The notes below the pieces were generated by a model. It was not told the origin of the DNA, made no database searches, and was given only the letters and a program-made list of their open reading frames with translations. Source: Microbacterium sp. TNHR37B (GTDB lineage: Bacteria; Actinomycetota; Actinomycetes; Actinomycetales; Microbacteriaceae). From it: DNA of 64,000 nt. The position numbers and the translations under genes are program-made. Shown one piece after another: positions 55,000 to 63,599 of this stretch; position 1 is the stretch's first letter, and every line of letters starts with the position of its first letter. The stretch spans positions 682,001-746,000 of the forward strand of contig NZ_LQGV01000001.1 in assembly GCF_001620065.1 (NCBI RefSeq), given 5' to 3'.

Positions 55000-55263
55000 A
55001 TGACCATGCTTCAGTCGCAGGCCACGACACCGGCTCAACTGCTCTCGGAGACTCGGCGCCTCTCGGGGCTCACTACGCGCGAGCTCGCCGCGCTCATCGG
55101 AGTCTCGCACTCGGCGATCGCGCGGTGGGAGCGTGGCGAGGGAGAGCCGAGCGCTTCGCAGTTCGTGCGTTGGGCGCGCGCAACAAGACAGCCCCTCGAC
55201 CAGATGATCGAGGGGCTGTCGTCGTGCACCCCCTGGGACTCGAACCCAGAACCCACTGATTAA
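55000..55263 (+). CDS. XRE-family repressor-like protein, truncated by integration
   Basis: 87 residues in the lysogen. Residues 13-70 are a Cro/C1-type helix-turn-helix (LSGLTTRELAALIGVSHSAIARWERGEGEPSASQFVRWA). Codons 76-87 (CTPWDSNPEPTD) and the TAA lie in the tRNA-derived core and its host-side neighbour. In the excised phage the frame continues through attP for 31 more residues (39464-39559), giving 118, with int directly downstream. This is the arrangement of integration-dependent immunity repressors, whose truncated prophage form is the active one. That role is inferred. Confidence 0.82.
   Translation: MTMLQSQATTPAQLLSETRRLSGLTTRELAALIGVSHSAIARWERGEGEPSASQFVRWARATRQPLDQMIEGLSSCTPWDSNPEPTD
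55187..55220 (-). terminator. phage-borne terminator for tRNA-Lys inside the repressor gene
   Basis: A perfect 13-bp stem (GACAGCCCCTCGA at 55187-55199, complement at 55208-55220) with an 8-nt loop starts 4 bp past the tRNA 3' end on the minus strand. It is followed by TTGTTG. It probably replaces the host terminator that was moved to 39386-39422. On the plus strand it encodes repressor residues 63-74 and lacks a U tract. Confidence 0.72.
55224..55261. repeat. attachment core, right prophage end
   Basis: 38 bp identical to 39427-39464. It covers tRNA-Lys nucleotides 37-73 and one flanking base, restoring a full tRNA at this end. Strand exchange probably takes place in the anticodon-loop part. 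Confidence 0.93.
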
Positions 55264-55297
55264 GAGTCAGTTGCTCTGCCGATTGAGCTAGAGGTGC
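55225..55297 (-). tRNA. tRNA-Lys (CTT)
   Basis: 73 nt folding into a standard cloverleaf: acceptor GCACCTC/GGGGTGC, D stem GCTC/GAGC, anticodon stem ACTGA/TCAGT with loop CTCTTAA (anticodon CTT), T arm CTGGG-TTCGAGT-CCCAG and discriminator A. CCA is not encoded. Its 3' half (nt 37-73) is phage-supplied. Confidence 0.96.
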
Positions 55298-55390
55298 AGG
55301 CTGTTCGCACGAGGCGAACCGAGGGTCAACGTTACCATCCCGATGCCCGCTCACGCCAATCGAGCAGGGCGGCGCCGGTATCCTGGAGCC

Positions 55391-56218
55391 GTGACCCCCG
55401 AACCCCTCGTGCGCTCCTGGAACGAACCGTTCACCGACGACCTCACGAGCGATCTCGAGCTGGCCCTGCGCATCGCGGACGCCGCCGATGCCGTGACGAT
55501 GTCCCGCTTCGACGCCGCAGACCTGTCCGTGCAGACCAAGGCCGACGCCTCGCCCGTGACAGAAGCGGACCTCGCGGCGGAACGTGCGATCCGGGACGTC
55601 CTGGCCTCCGAGCGCCCGGAGGACGGCGTGTTCGGTGAAGAGTTCGGCGCGTCGGGCGATGCGAGCCGTCAGTGGATCATCGATCCGATCGACGGCACGG
55701 CGAACTACCTCAAGGGGATCCCGATGTGGACGACGCTGATCGCCCTCGCGATCGACGGCGTGCCGCGCGTCGGGGTGGCCAGCCAGCCCGCCCTCGGTCG
55801 TCGGTGGTGGGCAGCGACGGGCCTGGGCGCCTGGACCGACGGTGATGCTGCGGGCCCGCGACGGCTCCACGTCTCGACCGTGTCGACGGTCGCGGAGTCG
55901 AGCATCAGCTTCCAGAGCATCTCGCAGTGGGACGAGGCGGGCCGCGCCGACGCCCTCGTCCGCATGAGCCGCGCCGTGTGGCGCGACCGCGGCTACGGCG
56001 ACACCTGGCCCTACATGCTGCTCGCCGAAGGGCGACTGGAGTTCGTCGCGGAGTTCGGCGTGAAGGAGTACGACATCGCTGCACTCGTTCCGATCATCAC
56101 CGAGGCGGGCGGACGCTTCACCGACATCGACGGCAACGACTCCCTGTCCTCACGATCGTCACTGGCGACGAACGGCATCCTTCATCGCGCCTTCCTCGAC
56201 CTCGTCCACGACCGCTGA
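55391..56218 (+). CDS. inositol monophosphatase family protein, possible histidinol-phosphatase
   Basis: 275 residues of the IMPase superfamily. Metal-binding motifs are read in VFGEEFG (Glu), WIIDPIDGTANYLKGIPMW (DPIDGT, near residue 98) and WPYMLLAEGRLEFVAEFGVKEYDIAALVPIITEAGG (C-terminal W/Y-D motif). Actinobacterial HisN histidinol-phosphatases have this form. No his genes are nearby. The start is GTG with GGAG upstream. Confidence 0.86.
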   Translation: MTPEPLVRSWNEPFTDDLTSDLELALRIADAADAVTMSRFDAADLSVQTKADASPVTEADLAAERAIRDVLASERPEDGVFGEEFGASGDASRQWIIDPIDGTANYLKGIPMWTTLIALAIDGVPRVGVASQPALGRRWWAATGLGAWTDGDAAGPRRLHVSTVSTVAESSISFQSISQWDEAGRADALVRMSRAVWRDRGYGDTWPYMLLAEGRLEFVAEFGVKEYDIAALVPIITEAGGRFTDIDGNDSLSSRSSLATNGILHRAFLDLVHDR

Positions 56219-56234
56219 CCTCGGAGTCCCGCCC

Positions 56235-56831
56235 ATGTCCGCACGTCTCCCCCGTCTCCTCGCTGCTCTCGGCACCTCGGCGGCCCTGGCTGCGACCCTC
56301 GTCGCGTGCAGTCCGTCATCGGCCGCACCCGCGCCCGGCGCATCGACACCCCTCGCCCCCAGCTCCCCGGCGCAGACCTCGGCGGCACCGCCTGCGCCCT
56401 CGGAGACGGCAGGCGCCGTTGATCCCGCCGACGTGACGTGTGAGAACCTCCTGCCCGCCGACCAGGTGGCAGAGCTCACCGAGCAGGGATGGACGTTCCG
56501 CGAGGACCCGTTCCTGATCGGCGACACGGAGTTCCCCGACGGCATCTCCTGCACGTGGGGTGACTTCGAGCAAGAGGTGGAGGACGACCTCCTGCTGTTC
56601 GGCTGGTCTCCGATCACCCCGGAGGAGGCGACGACGGCGCAGGCGGCGCTGGAGTCCGAAGGCTGGATCATCGAGCAGGGCGCGGAGGGCACCTACGTCA
56701 CGGAGGACCCTGACGGGGCCATCAACCGCGACGAGGACGGCTACGGAATGACCTATCTCTTCGGAGACGGCTGGGTCACCGTGTCGGACACCAAGCAGGG
56801 GCTTCTGCTCATCCAGCGCCCCGCTAGCTGA
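56235..56831 (+). CDS. lipoprotein of unknown function
   Basis: 198 residues. The N-terminal signal (LPRLLAALGTSAALAATLVACS) has the lipobox LVAC, giving a lipid-anchored Cys25. A Pro/Ala/Ser linker follows (residues 26-70). The globular part has two Cys (VTCENLLP and ISCTWGD) that could form a disulphide. No family is recognised. Confidence 0.75.
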   Translation: MSARLPRLLAALGTSAALAATLVACSPSSAAPAPGASTPLAPSSPAQTSAAPPAPSETAGAVDPADVTCENLLPADQVAELTEQGWTFREDPFLIGDTEFPDGISCTWGDFEQEVEDDLLLFGWSPITPEEATTAQAALESEGWIIEQGAEGTYVTEDPDGAINRDEDGYGMTYLFGDGWVTVSDTKQGLLLIQRPAS

Positions 56832-57165
56832 GCGGGTCGTACGCGAAGGCGCGCACCTCTTGTGCGCAGCGGCACGCACGCGCCAGGCGAGCCGCCCACG
56901 CGTGGGCCTCATCGACGGTGGGGAGTTCGAGGATCGTGTAGCCGCCGCGAAGATCGCCCGTCTTCGCGTACGGCCCCGCCGTCACGGTGCCGTCGCCCGA
57001 GACCCTCACCGGGTCGACGGTCTCGTCGATCCCCCCGCCGAACACATACACGCCGGCGTCTTTCGCCGCCTGGATCACGGCGTGGGATTCGGCAACCACG
57101 AGGTCGAAGTCCTCCGGCGGGAACTCCATGACCCCGGTCGGAAAGGAGATGAGGTACTTGGTCAT
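56824..57165 (-). CDS. YCII-related domain protein
   Basis: 113 residues with the YCII/DGPF ferredoxin-like fold: MTKYLISFPTGVMEFP, VSGDGTVTAGPYAKTGDLRGGYTILELPTVDEAHAWAARL. The TAGPYAKT(G) motif with the conserved Gly/Pro is typical. Relatives are small enzymes or sigma-factor neighbours of unclear role. It is convergent with the lipoprotein gene. Confidence 0.82.
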   Translation of the reverse strand: MTKYLISFPTGVMEFPPEDFDLVVAESHAVIQAAKDAGVYVFGGGIDETVDPVRVSGDGTVTAGPYAKTGDLRGGYTILELPTVDEAHAWAARLARACRCAQEVRAFAYDPLS

Positions 57166-57264
57166 GCGCCGATTATCGCGTCGCCTCGGCTCGACCGGTA
57201 GCGTCGAGGCCACGTCGACACGAGCCGTAAGGAGCGGCGCGGCGGCGTGAGGCACGGAGGATCC

Positions 57265-58590
57265 ATGGGCGAGTTCGACACGGTCGTCGTCGGCGCGGGG
57301 GTCGCAGGTCTCACGGCCGCCCGACTCCTGCGGCGGGCGGGCCGCTCCGTCGTGGTCGTGGAGGCGCGGGGCCGCGTGGGCGGCCGGGTCCACACCGATC
57401 GTACGGACGGGCGGATCACCGACCTCGGCGCATCGTGGATCCACGGCATCACCGACAGCCCGGTGGCCGCCGCCGCGTCGGCGTTCGGTATGCCCACGAC
57501 GGAGTTCACGGTCGGCGGCTATCAACCCGACAGTCGTCCCATCGCTCACTACGACCCGTCCGGGCATCGACTGTCGCCGTCTGCGGCGGCGAGCTACGTC
57601 ACTGACATCCACACGGTCGATGCCGCACTCGTCGACGTCATCGCCGCGTCCGCGCCGAGGGCCTCGTATCTCGAGGTCACCGAGGAGGTGATCGGTCGCC
57701 AGCCGTGGACGCCCGAACGTGCCGACCGCGTGCGCGAGTACTTCTCGCATCGCGCCGAGGAGCAGTACGGAGCGGCCATCGACGATCTGGCGGCCCACGG
57801 TCTCGACGACGACGCGATCGACGGCGACGAAGTGGTCTTCCCCGACGGTTACGACCGGCTCCCCCACCACCTCGCCGAGGGGCTGGACGTGCGCCTCGGC
57901 CATGTCGTCACGCGTATCGAATGGAGCGGCGCGGGAGCACGCGTCACGACCGCCCAGGGGATCTTCGCAGCCCGTGAGGCCATCGTCACCCTCCCGGTCG
58001 GCGTGCTGCAGTCCGGCGACGTGGCCTTCGACCCCGAGCTTCCCGATGAGGTCGCAGCTCCGCTCTCACGACTGCGCATGAACTCCTTCGAGAAGGTGTT
58101 CCTCCGGTTCCCGTCCGTCTTCTGGGACGACGACGTCTACGCCATCCGTCAGCAGGGCGCCGAAGGGGCATGGTGGCATTCCTGGTACGACCTCACGCGC
58201 CTCCACGGTGAGCCCACGCTCCTGACGTTCGCCGCCGGCCCTGCCGCGATCGGCACACGCGGATGGACGGACGACGAGGTCGCCGACTCCGTCATGGCGC
58301 AGCTCCGTCGACTCTACGGCGACGACATCCCCGCGCCCACGCGCGTCGATGTGACCGCCTGGCACGACGATCCCTTCGCGCGCGGGTCGTACGCGTATAT
58401 GACGCTCGGCTCGACCACCGACGACCATGACGCCCTCGCAACGCCGATCGGCGGCGTCCTGCACCTGGCCGGGGAGGCGACGTGGACCGACGACCCCGCC
58501 ACCGTGACGGCCGCGCTCCTCTCCGGGCACCGGGCCGCCGAACGCGTGCTCGGCCGCGAGATCGACGTGACCGGGGCCTGGGCCGACTGA
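57265..58590 (+). CDS. flavin monoamine oxidase family protein
   Basis: 441 residues, FAD-dependent amine oxidase. The FAD-binding VVVGAGVAGLTAARLLRRAG is at residues 6-25, the following GRVGGRVHTDR near 40, and the C-terminal FAD segment GGVLHLAGEATWTDDPATVTAALLSGHRAAERVL near 395-428. Substrates of the family include amines and polyamines. The ATG at 57265 has GGAGG 4 nt before it, so it is preferred to the GTG at 57247. Confidence 0.88.
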   Translation: MGEFDTVVVGAGVAGLTAARLLRRAGRSVVVVEARGRVGGRVHTDRTDGRITDLGASWIHGITDSPVAAAASAFGMPTTEFTVGGYQPDSRPIAHYDPSGHRLSPSAAASYVTDIHTVDAALVDVIAASAPRASYLEVTEEVIGRQPWTPERADRVREYFSHRAEEQYGAAIDDLAAHGLDDDAIDGDEVVFPDGYDRLPHHLAEGLDVRLGHVVTRIEWSGAGARVTTAQGIFAAREAIVTLPVGVLQSGDVAFDPELPDEVAAPLSRLRMNSFEKVFLRFPSVFWDDDVYAIRQQGAEGAWWHSWYDLTRLHGEPTLLTFAAGPAAIGTRGWTDDEVADSVMAQLRRLYGDDIPAPTRVDVTAWHDDPFARGSYAYMTLGSTTDDHDALATPIGGVLHLAGEATWTDDPATVTAALLSGHRAAERVLGREIDVTGAWAD

Positions 58591-58610
58591 CGGATCTCCC
58601 CGGGCACGAC

Positions 58611-58650
58611 GAAGCCCCTCGCCCCGGGTGAACCCGCGACGAGGGGCTTC
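58611..58650 (+). terminator. terminator between amine oxidase and tmRNA genes
   Basis: GAAGCCCCTCG (58611-58621) and CGAGGGGCTTC (58640-58650) form a perfect 11-bp stem with an 18-nt loop. It lies 20 bp past the oxidase stop and 23 bp beyond the tmRNA 3' end, so it can serve both converging units. Confidence 0.8.
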
Positions 58651-58672
58651 CTCCATCGTGACAGTGGATTCG

Positions 58673-59039
58673 TGGAGCTGGGGGGAATCGAACCCCCGTC
58701 CAACGCTGTGATACTGCGTCTTCTCCGGGCGCAGTCTGTAGAGACGTTCTGCTCGGCCCCGACCTTTGTCACAGACACCTAAGTCGACAGGCCCAGTCTG
58801 GGAAGAGTCCCGTGTGACGTCCAGACGCCGTCACACAGCAAGATTCCTAGATGACGCCAGGATCCGTGTCGGAATCACACACGGTCTGACGGACTATCGG
58901 GCTCGCTTAGGCAGCGAGGGCGAAGTCAGTGCGCTTTGCATCGGCACTTATTGGTTCGCAGAGATCGTTAACGAGATAACCCTGCATCCTCGGCCCGCTT
59001 CCCGCAGCTTCGCAGGCGCTGTCGAAACCGATCAGCCCC
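58673..59039 (-). ncRNA. ssrA: transfer-messenger RNA
   Basis: 367 nt. The 5' GGGGCUG pairs with the 3' CAGCUCC of a tRNA-Ala-like end, which has a T arm GGGGG-UUCGAUU-CCCCC and discriminator A. The 3' CCA is not encoded. The tag frame (58907-58945) reads ADAKRTDFALAA-stop, a typical actinobacterial degradation tag. tmRNA frees stalled ribosomes together with SmpB, encoded 809 bp away. Confidence 0.95.
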
Positions 59040-59165
59040 GTGAGCCTTGCGGCAGAGAACCACTGTCACGCTGTGGAGTTGTCGTGTTCCGGCACCTCGG
59101 TGCCAGAGCATTACAGCCTACAACGCTTCGCGGCCCCGCGCCATTCCGCGGCGTAGAGTCGAGGC

Positions 59166-59828
59166 ATGAGCGAGGTCATCATCACCGTCCGCGGCGAGCA
59201 CGAGACGCGCGTCGCGCCTGAACGCGCCGTCGCCCGGATCTCTGCCGTGGCTGATGGCCCCGTACGAGGCACGGTCGTCGACCGGGTGTCCGCGCTCTCC
59301 TCCCCCGTGCGCGAAGACCTCACCACCCGCGCGGAAGCAGGCTCGGTCGTGGAGTGGAGCAGCGGCCGGGTCACCGTCTGGTCCGATCGCCCCTGGAATG
59401 CCGACGGTGTGCAGCTCGACCTCGTCCACCATGCGTCCGTGGAGCTGTCGGCCACGTTCGGCGACCCCGAAGCCCTTGCGGAGTGGCTCGACACCGTCGC
59501 CCAGCGAGACGGACTTCAGGTGGGCGGTGTGGAGTGGCAGCTCTCGCCGGAGACACGGGCACGTATCGAGCGCGAAGCCGCGACCCGTGCAGTCGCCACC
59601 GCCGTCGAGCGGGCCACCGCCTACGCGCGGGCGATCGGACGCAGCTCCGTCGTCCCGCTGGAGATCGCCGACCTCGGGCTCCTGCGCGGGGCTGAGGTCG
59701 ACGCGACACCGCGCGTGTTCGCGAAGGCCGCGATGGAGATGGACGCCGCCGGATCGCCCGGCTTCGCCTTCCGCCCGGAAGAGATCGTCGTCCGCGCCGC
59801 GGTCGAGGCACGTTTTCGCGCCGAGTGA
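59166..59828 (+). CDS. SIMPL domain (DUF541) protein
   Basis: 220 residues. MSEVIITVRGEHETRVAPERAVARISAVADG and the C-terminal PGFAFRPEEIVVRAAVEARF frame a SIMPL/DUF541 domain (BP26-like fold). No signal peptide is evident, so it is cytosolic here. Function unknown. Confidence 0.8.
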   Translation: MSEVIITVRGEHETRVAPERAVARISAVADGPVRGTVVDRVSALSSPVREDLTTRAEAGSVVEWSSGRVTVWSDRPWNADGVQLDLVHHASVELSATFGDPEALAEWLDTVAQRDGLQVGGVEWQLSPETRARIEREAATRAVATAVERATAYARAIGRSSVVPLEIADLGLLRGAEVDATPRVFAKAAMEMDAAGSPGFAFRPEEIVVRAAVEARFRAE

Positions 59829-59847
59829 CCGCGCCTCGGGCCGCCGA

Positions 59848-60324
59848 TCAGTCGCCGAGGCGGTTGCGGGTGCGCATCGCGCGCTCCGCCTCGCGCTTGT
59901 CCTCACGTTCGCGGATGGTCTGCCGCTTCTCGTACTCGCGCTTGCCCTTGGCCACCGCGATCTCGACCTTGGCCCGCCCATCCGAGAAGTAGAGCTTGAG
60001 GGGCACCAGGGTGTAGCCGCCGGCCGAGATCGCGTGAGAGAGCTTGATGATCTCGTCTTTGTGGAGGAGCAGCTTGCGGGTGCGCTTGGACGCGTGATTG
60101 GTCCAATGCCCCTGCGAATACTCGGGGATGTGCACGGCGTCGAGGTAGGCCTGCCCCCCGTCGATGTAGGCGTAGCCGTCGCTCAAGTTCGCGCGCCCCT
60201 GACGGAGCGACTTCACTTCGGTCCCCGTGAGCACCAGCCCCGCCTCGTACGTCTTCTCGATGGCGTACTCGTGGCGCGCGCGACGGTTGGTCGCGACGAC
60301 CTGCTCCCCGCGTTCCCTGGGCAT
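59848..60324 (-). CDS. smpB: SsrA-binding protein
   Basis: 158 residues. It has [43 protein letters not shown] at the N terminus, [12 protein letters not shown] in the middle, and a basic tail [25 protein letters not shown] that enters the ribosomal mRNA channel. It brings tmRNA to stalled ribosomes. Confidence 0.96.
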   Translation of the reverse strand: MPRERGEQVVATNRRARHEYAIEKTYEAGLVLTGTEVKSLRQGRANLSDGYAYIDGGQAYLDAVHIPEYSQGHWTNHASKRTRKLLLHKDEIIKLSHAISAGGYTLVPLKLYFSDGRAKVEIAVAKGKREYEKRQTIREREDKREAERAMRTRNRLGD

Positions 60325-60394
60325 GATGACTCCTCGTGTCCGATCGCCGTCGGTTCCCGAACGGGCTCGGGAGACGGCAGCCGACCAGCCTACC

Positions 60395-61309
60395 TCAGGC
60401 GCGGAGCCAGCGTCGGATCGCGAATCCGGCCGACAGTGCCGCGAGCACGAGGCCGATGAGGATGATCGCGGGAATGACGGCGGCCGCGTCGGACAGATCC
60501 ACCCAGGTGGTGATGAAGTTCACGCGCTCGCGCAGGTATCCGCGCACGCCGAACTGGATCCCGGCCAGGATCGCTCCGCCGGCCAGCAGCGAGCCGATGA
60601 AGGCGGCGAAGACGCCTTCGAGGATGAACGGGGTCTGGATGAAGCGGTTGGACGCTCCGACAAGGCGCATGATTCCGAGCTCCTTCCGCCGCGCATAGGC
60701 GGAGAGCCGGATCGTCGTCGCGATCAGCAACACGGCCGCGACCAGCATGAGGGCGGCGATGCCGACCGCGATGTAGGTGGCGACGGTGAGCGCCGTGAAC
60801 AAGGGATCGAGATACTGCATCTGGTTGATGACGGCGTCCACTCCGTCCATCGCGCCGAACGCTTCCGTGATGACGGCGGCCTGCCCCGGGTCGTTCAAGG
60901 TGACGTAGTACGTCTCGTTCATCTGGTCTTCGGTGACGAACTCGCGGTAGTCGTCTCCGTACAGGTCGAGGACGGCTTGGTAGGCATCAGCGCGCGACTC
61001 GAAGCGCACTCCCTTGACCACCGACTGCAGGGCCTCACTGTCGAGCTTCTCCTTGACGGCGGCGACCTGGTCCTCCGTGGCCACTCCGTCGACACAGGTC
61101 TTGGAGGTGGAGATCGAACTGCACAGTGAGACCGCCACCTGTGCGCGATCCACCCAGTACGAGTACATCTTCGTGATCTGGAGCTGCATGAGCATCGCGG
61201 CGCCCACGAACGTCAGCGACACGAAGGTCACGAGGATCACCGAGATCACCATCGAGGCGTTCCGACGCAGGCCCGACAGGGCCTCGCCGAGGATCAGTCC
61301 GACTCTCAC
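60395..61309 (-). CDS. ftsX: cell division protein FtsX
   Basis: 304 residues with four membrane helices and an extracellular domain between helices 1 and 2 (about residues 45-170), which activates cell-wall hydrolases. The helix 2-3 region carries [38 protein letters not shown], the FtsX/MacB signature. The GTG start overlaps the ftsE stop. Confidence 0.95.
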   Translation of the reverse strand: MRVGLILGEALSGLRRNASMVISVILVTFVSLTFVGAAMLMQLQITKMYSYWVDRAQVAVSLCSSISTSKTCVDGVATEDQVAAVKEKLDSEALQSVVKGVRFESRADAYQAVLDLYGDDYREFVTEDQMNETYYVTLNDPGQAAVITEAFGAMDGVDAVINQMQYLDPLFTALTVATYIAVGIAALMLVAAVLLIATTIRLSAYARRKELGIMRLVGASNRFIQTPFILEGVFAAFIGSLLAGGAILAGIQFGVRGYLRERVNFITTWVDLSDAAAVIPAIILIGLVLAALSAGFAIRRWLRA

Positions 61310-62331
61310 GACGTGGGCCCCACTTCGTCTTCGTCGGTGGACAGACCGAGGCGATCGGCGGCGCCGAGACCGTCGAGTCCGAGCTCCTCGAGGTCCACCG
61401 AGGGTGCCGCGATCGGAATGGGTCGTGTGCCGGGCGCAGGATCGGCCGCGGGCTGGGTGAGCGCGGGCGCGTGGCCCGCCTCGGCGGCGTTCTCGGCGGG
61501 GGCGGGGCCTGCGGTCGTCGCGGGTGCGGGTGGGATGGGCTCGGGTGGGCGGGAGGCGATCTCCCGCTGCAGCTCGAGGACGGCCGTCAGGGCGGCCGTC
61601 GCCGCGACACCCTTCTCCTCCAGGGGAGCAAGACTCGGGAGCGCCGAGGTGTCACCGTAGCCACCGTGCCGGTCGTCGCGCACCATCGCGCCGCCGCGGA
61701 GCTCGATCACTCGGCGCTGCATCTCGTTGACGAAGCCGGCCTCGTGCGTGGCCATGACGACCGTGGTGCCTCCCGCGTTGATCCGCGCGAGGAGCTGCAT
61801 GATGTCCACCGACGTCGCCGGGTCGAGATTTCCCGTCGGCTCGTCGGCGAGCAGGATCTGGGGCCGGTTCACGAGGGCCCGCGCGATGGCGACACGCTGC
61901 TGCTCACCGCCCGACAGCTCGTGGGGCAGGCGCTTGTCCTTGCCCTGGAGCCCGACCAGGGCAAGCGCCTCGGGCACGGCCTGCTGGATGAACGCGCGGG
62001 AGGAGCCGATCACCTGCAGCGTGAAGGCGACGTTCTGGAACACCGTCTTGCCGGGAAGCAGCCGGAAGTCCTGGAAGACCGATCCGATGTGACGCCGGAA
62101 GTAGGGCACCTTGCGGGTGGAGAGCGAGCGGAGGTCGCGCCCGAGCACGACGACTCGCCCCTCGCTCGGGGTGTCCTCCCGCAGGATCAGCCGGAGACAC
62201 GACGACTTCCCGGAGCCGGACGCACCGACGAGGAAGACGAACTCACCACGTTGCACCTCGAAGTCGACATCGTGCAAGGCGGGTTTGCTGGTGCCGCGAT
62301 ATCGCTTGGTGACCTGCTCGAACCGGATCAT
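61306..62331 (-). CDS. ftsE: cell division ATP-binding protein FtsE with C-terminal extension
   Basis: 341 residues. The ABC ATPase part (1-228) has Walker A GASGSGKSS, Q-loop, signature LSGGEQQRVAIARAL and Walker B ILLADEPTGNLD. Beyond it lies an unusual 110-residue Pro/Ala/Glu-rich tail ending [17 protein letters not shown], absent from standard FtsE (about 220-230 residues). It powers FtsX at the septum. Confidence 0.95.
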   Translation of the reverse strand: MIRFEQVTKRYRGTSKPALHDVDFEVQRGEFVFLVGASGSGKSSCLRLILREDTPSEGRVVVLGRDLRSLSTRKVPYFRRHIGSVFQDFRLLPGKTVFQNVAFTLQVIGSSRAFIQQAVPEALALVGLQGKDKRLPHELSGGEQQRVAIARALVNRPQILLADEPTGNLDPATSVDIMQLLARINAGGTTVVMATHEAGFVNEMQRRVIELRGGAMVRDDRHGGYGDTSALPSLAPLEEKGVAATAALTAVLELQREIASRPPEPIPPAPATTAGPAPAENAAEAGHAPALTQPAADPAPGTRPIPIAAPSVDLEELGLDGLGAADRLGLSTDEDEVGPTS

Positions 62332-62461
62332 GACCCGTCGAGCCTAAGCGCGCCGCGAGCCGTTGCCGGTCACGACACCCGCAGGAGCATGCGATCCCCG
62401 CTCGGCGCGGAGGCGGTGACGGTCTGCGTCGACCGTCTCTCCGGCTTCCGCGGACGCGGGG

Positions 62462-63574
62462 TCAGTCGTCGTCGTCCTTGCGCTTGCGCCACCGGATGCC
62501 TGCCGCGATCAGTCCGTCGAGGTCACCGTCGAAGACGGCGGCGGGGTTTCCCACCTCGTAGCCGGTGCGGAGGTCTTTCACGAGCTGCTGGCCGTAGAGG
62601 AAGTAGGAGCGCATCTGGTCGCCCCAGCTGGCGGTGATGACGCCGGCGAGCTCCTTCTTCTTGGCCGCCTCTTCTTCCTTCTGCAGGAGCATCAGGCGCG
62701 TCTGGAGCACGCGCATGGCGGCTGCGCGGTTCTGGATCTGGCTCTTCTCGTTCTGCATCGAGACGACGATGCCCGTCGGGATGTGCGTGATGCGCACGGC
62801 GGAGTCGGTGGTGTTGACCGACTGCCCACCGGGGCCCGAGGAGCGGAAGACGTCGACACGGATGTCGCCTTCGGGAACCTCCACCTCCTGGGCCTCCTCC
62901 ATGACGGGGATGACCTCGACGGCGGCGAAGCTCGTCTGGCGCTTGTCGGCGGATCCGAACGGGCTGATGCGCGCCAGGCGGTGCGTTCCCGCCTCGACCG
63001 ACAGGGTGCCGTACGCATAGGGGGCGTCGACCTCGAACGTGGCCGACTTGATGCCGGCGCCTTCGGCGTAGGAGGTGTCCATCACCTTGACGGGGTACTT
63101 GTGACGCTCGGCCCAGCGCAGGTACATGCGCAGGAGCATGTCGGCGAAGTCGGTCGCGTCGTCGCCACCGGCGCCGGAGCGGATGGTGACGACGGCGGAG
63201 CGCGCGTCGTACTCGCCGTCGAGGAGCGTCTGCACCTCGAGCTGTCCGATCGCGTCGCGGAGGTTGGCGAGCTCGGTGCGCGCCTCGGCGGCGGAGTCCT
63301 CGTCTTCCATCTCGTTCGCGAGTTCGACGAGCACCTCGAGATCGTCAAGGCGCTGGCCGATCTCGCTGACGCGCTTGAGCTCGGCCTGGCGGTGGCTCAG
63401 GGCGCTCGTGACCTTCTGCGCCTTCTCCGGGTCGTCCCAGAGATCGGGGGCGCCGGCCTCTTCGGACAGGCGGTCGATCTCGGCGCGGAGCCCTTCGACG
63501 TCGACCACCGCCTGGATGTCGGCGAAGGTGGAGCGCAGGGCCTGGATGTCGGCGGAGAGATCGAGTTCGAGCAT
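62462..63574 (-). CDS. prfB: peptide chain release factor 2
   Basis: 370 residues. GGQ loop [25 protein letters not shown] near 245-270 and the stop-codon-reading SPF motif ([14 protein letters not shown]) near 205 identify RF2, which reads UGA and UAA. The N-terminal coding is continuous, so the autoregulatory frameshift of many bacterial prfB genes is absent. Confidence 0.95.
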   Translation of the reverse strand: MLELDLSADIQALRSTFADIQAVVDVEGLRAEIDRLSEEAGAPDLWDDPEKAQKVTSALSHRQAELKRVSEIGQRLDDLEVLVELANEMEDEDSAAEARTELANLRDAIGQLEVQTLLDGEYDARSAVVTIRSGAGGDDATDFADMLLRMYLRWAERHKYPVKVMDTSYAEGAGIKSATFEVDAPYAYGTLSVEAGTHRLARISPFGSADKRQTSFAAVEVIPVMEEAQEVEVPEGDIRVDVFRSSGPGGQSVNTTDSAVRITHIPTGIVVSMQNEKSQIQNRAAAMRVLQTRLMLLQKEEEAAKKKELAGVITASWGDQMRSYFLYGQQLVKDLRTGYEVGNPAAVFDGDLDGLIAAGIRWRKRKDDDD

Positions 63575-63599
63575 GACACTCCAGACTAACGTGGAAAGG

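Larger units (their letters stand above)
39427..55261. mobile_element. complete small tailed-phage prophage in tRNA-Lys(CTT)
   Basis: A 15,797-bp unit flanked by 38-bp direct repeats, one of them inside an intact tRNA-Lys. It carries integrase, repressor-like gene, replication gene, HNH nuclease, terminase, portal, protease-capsid, connectors, tail tube, tape measure, tail-tip genes, endolysin and holin. The lytic genes run on the minus strand. The integrase and repressor run on plus. All virion functions appear intact, so it may be inducible. It is far smaller than typical siphoviral prophages. Virulent Arthrobacter and Microbacterium phages of 15-18 kb are known. Confidence 0.93.
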
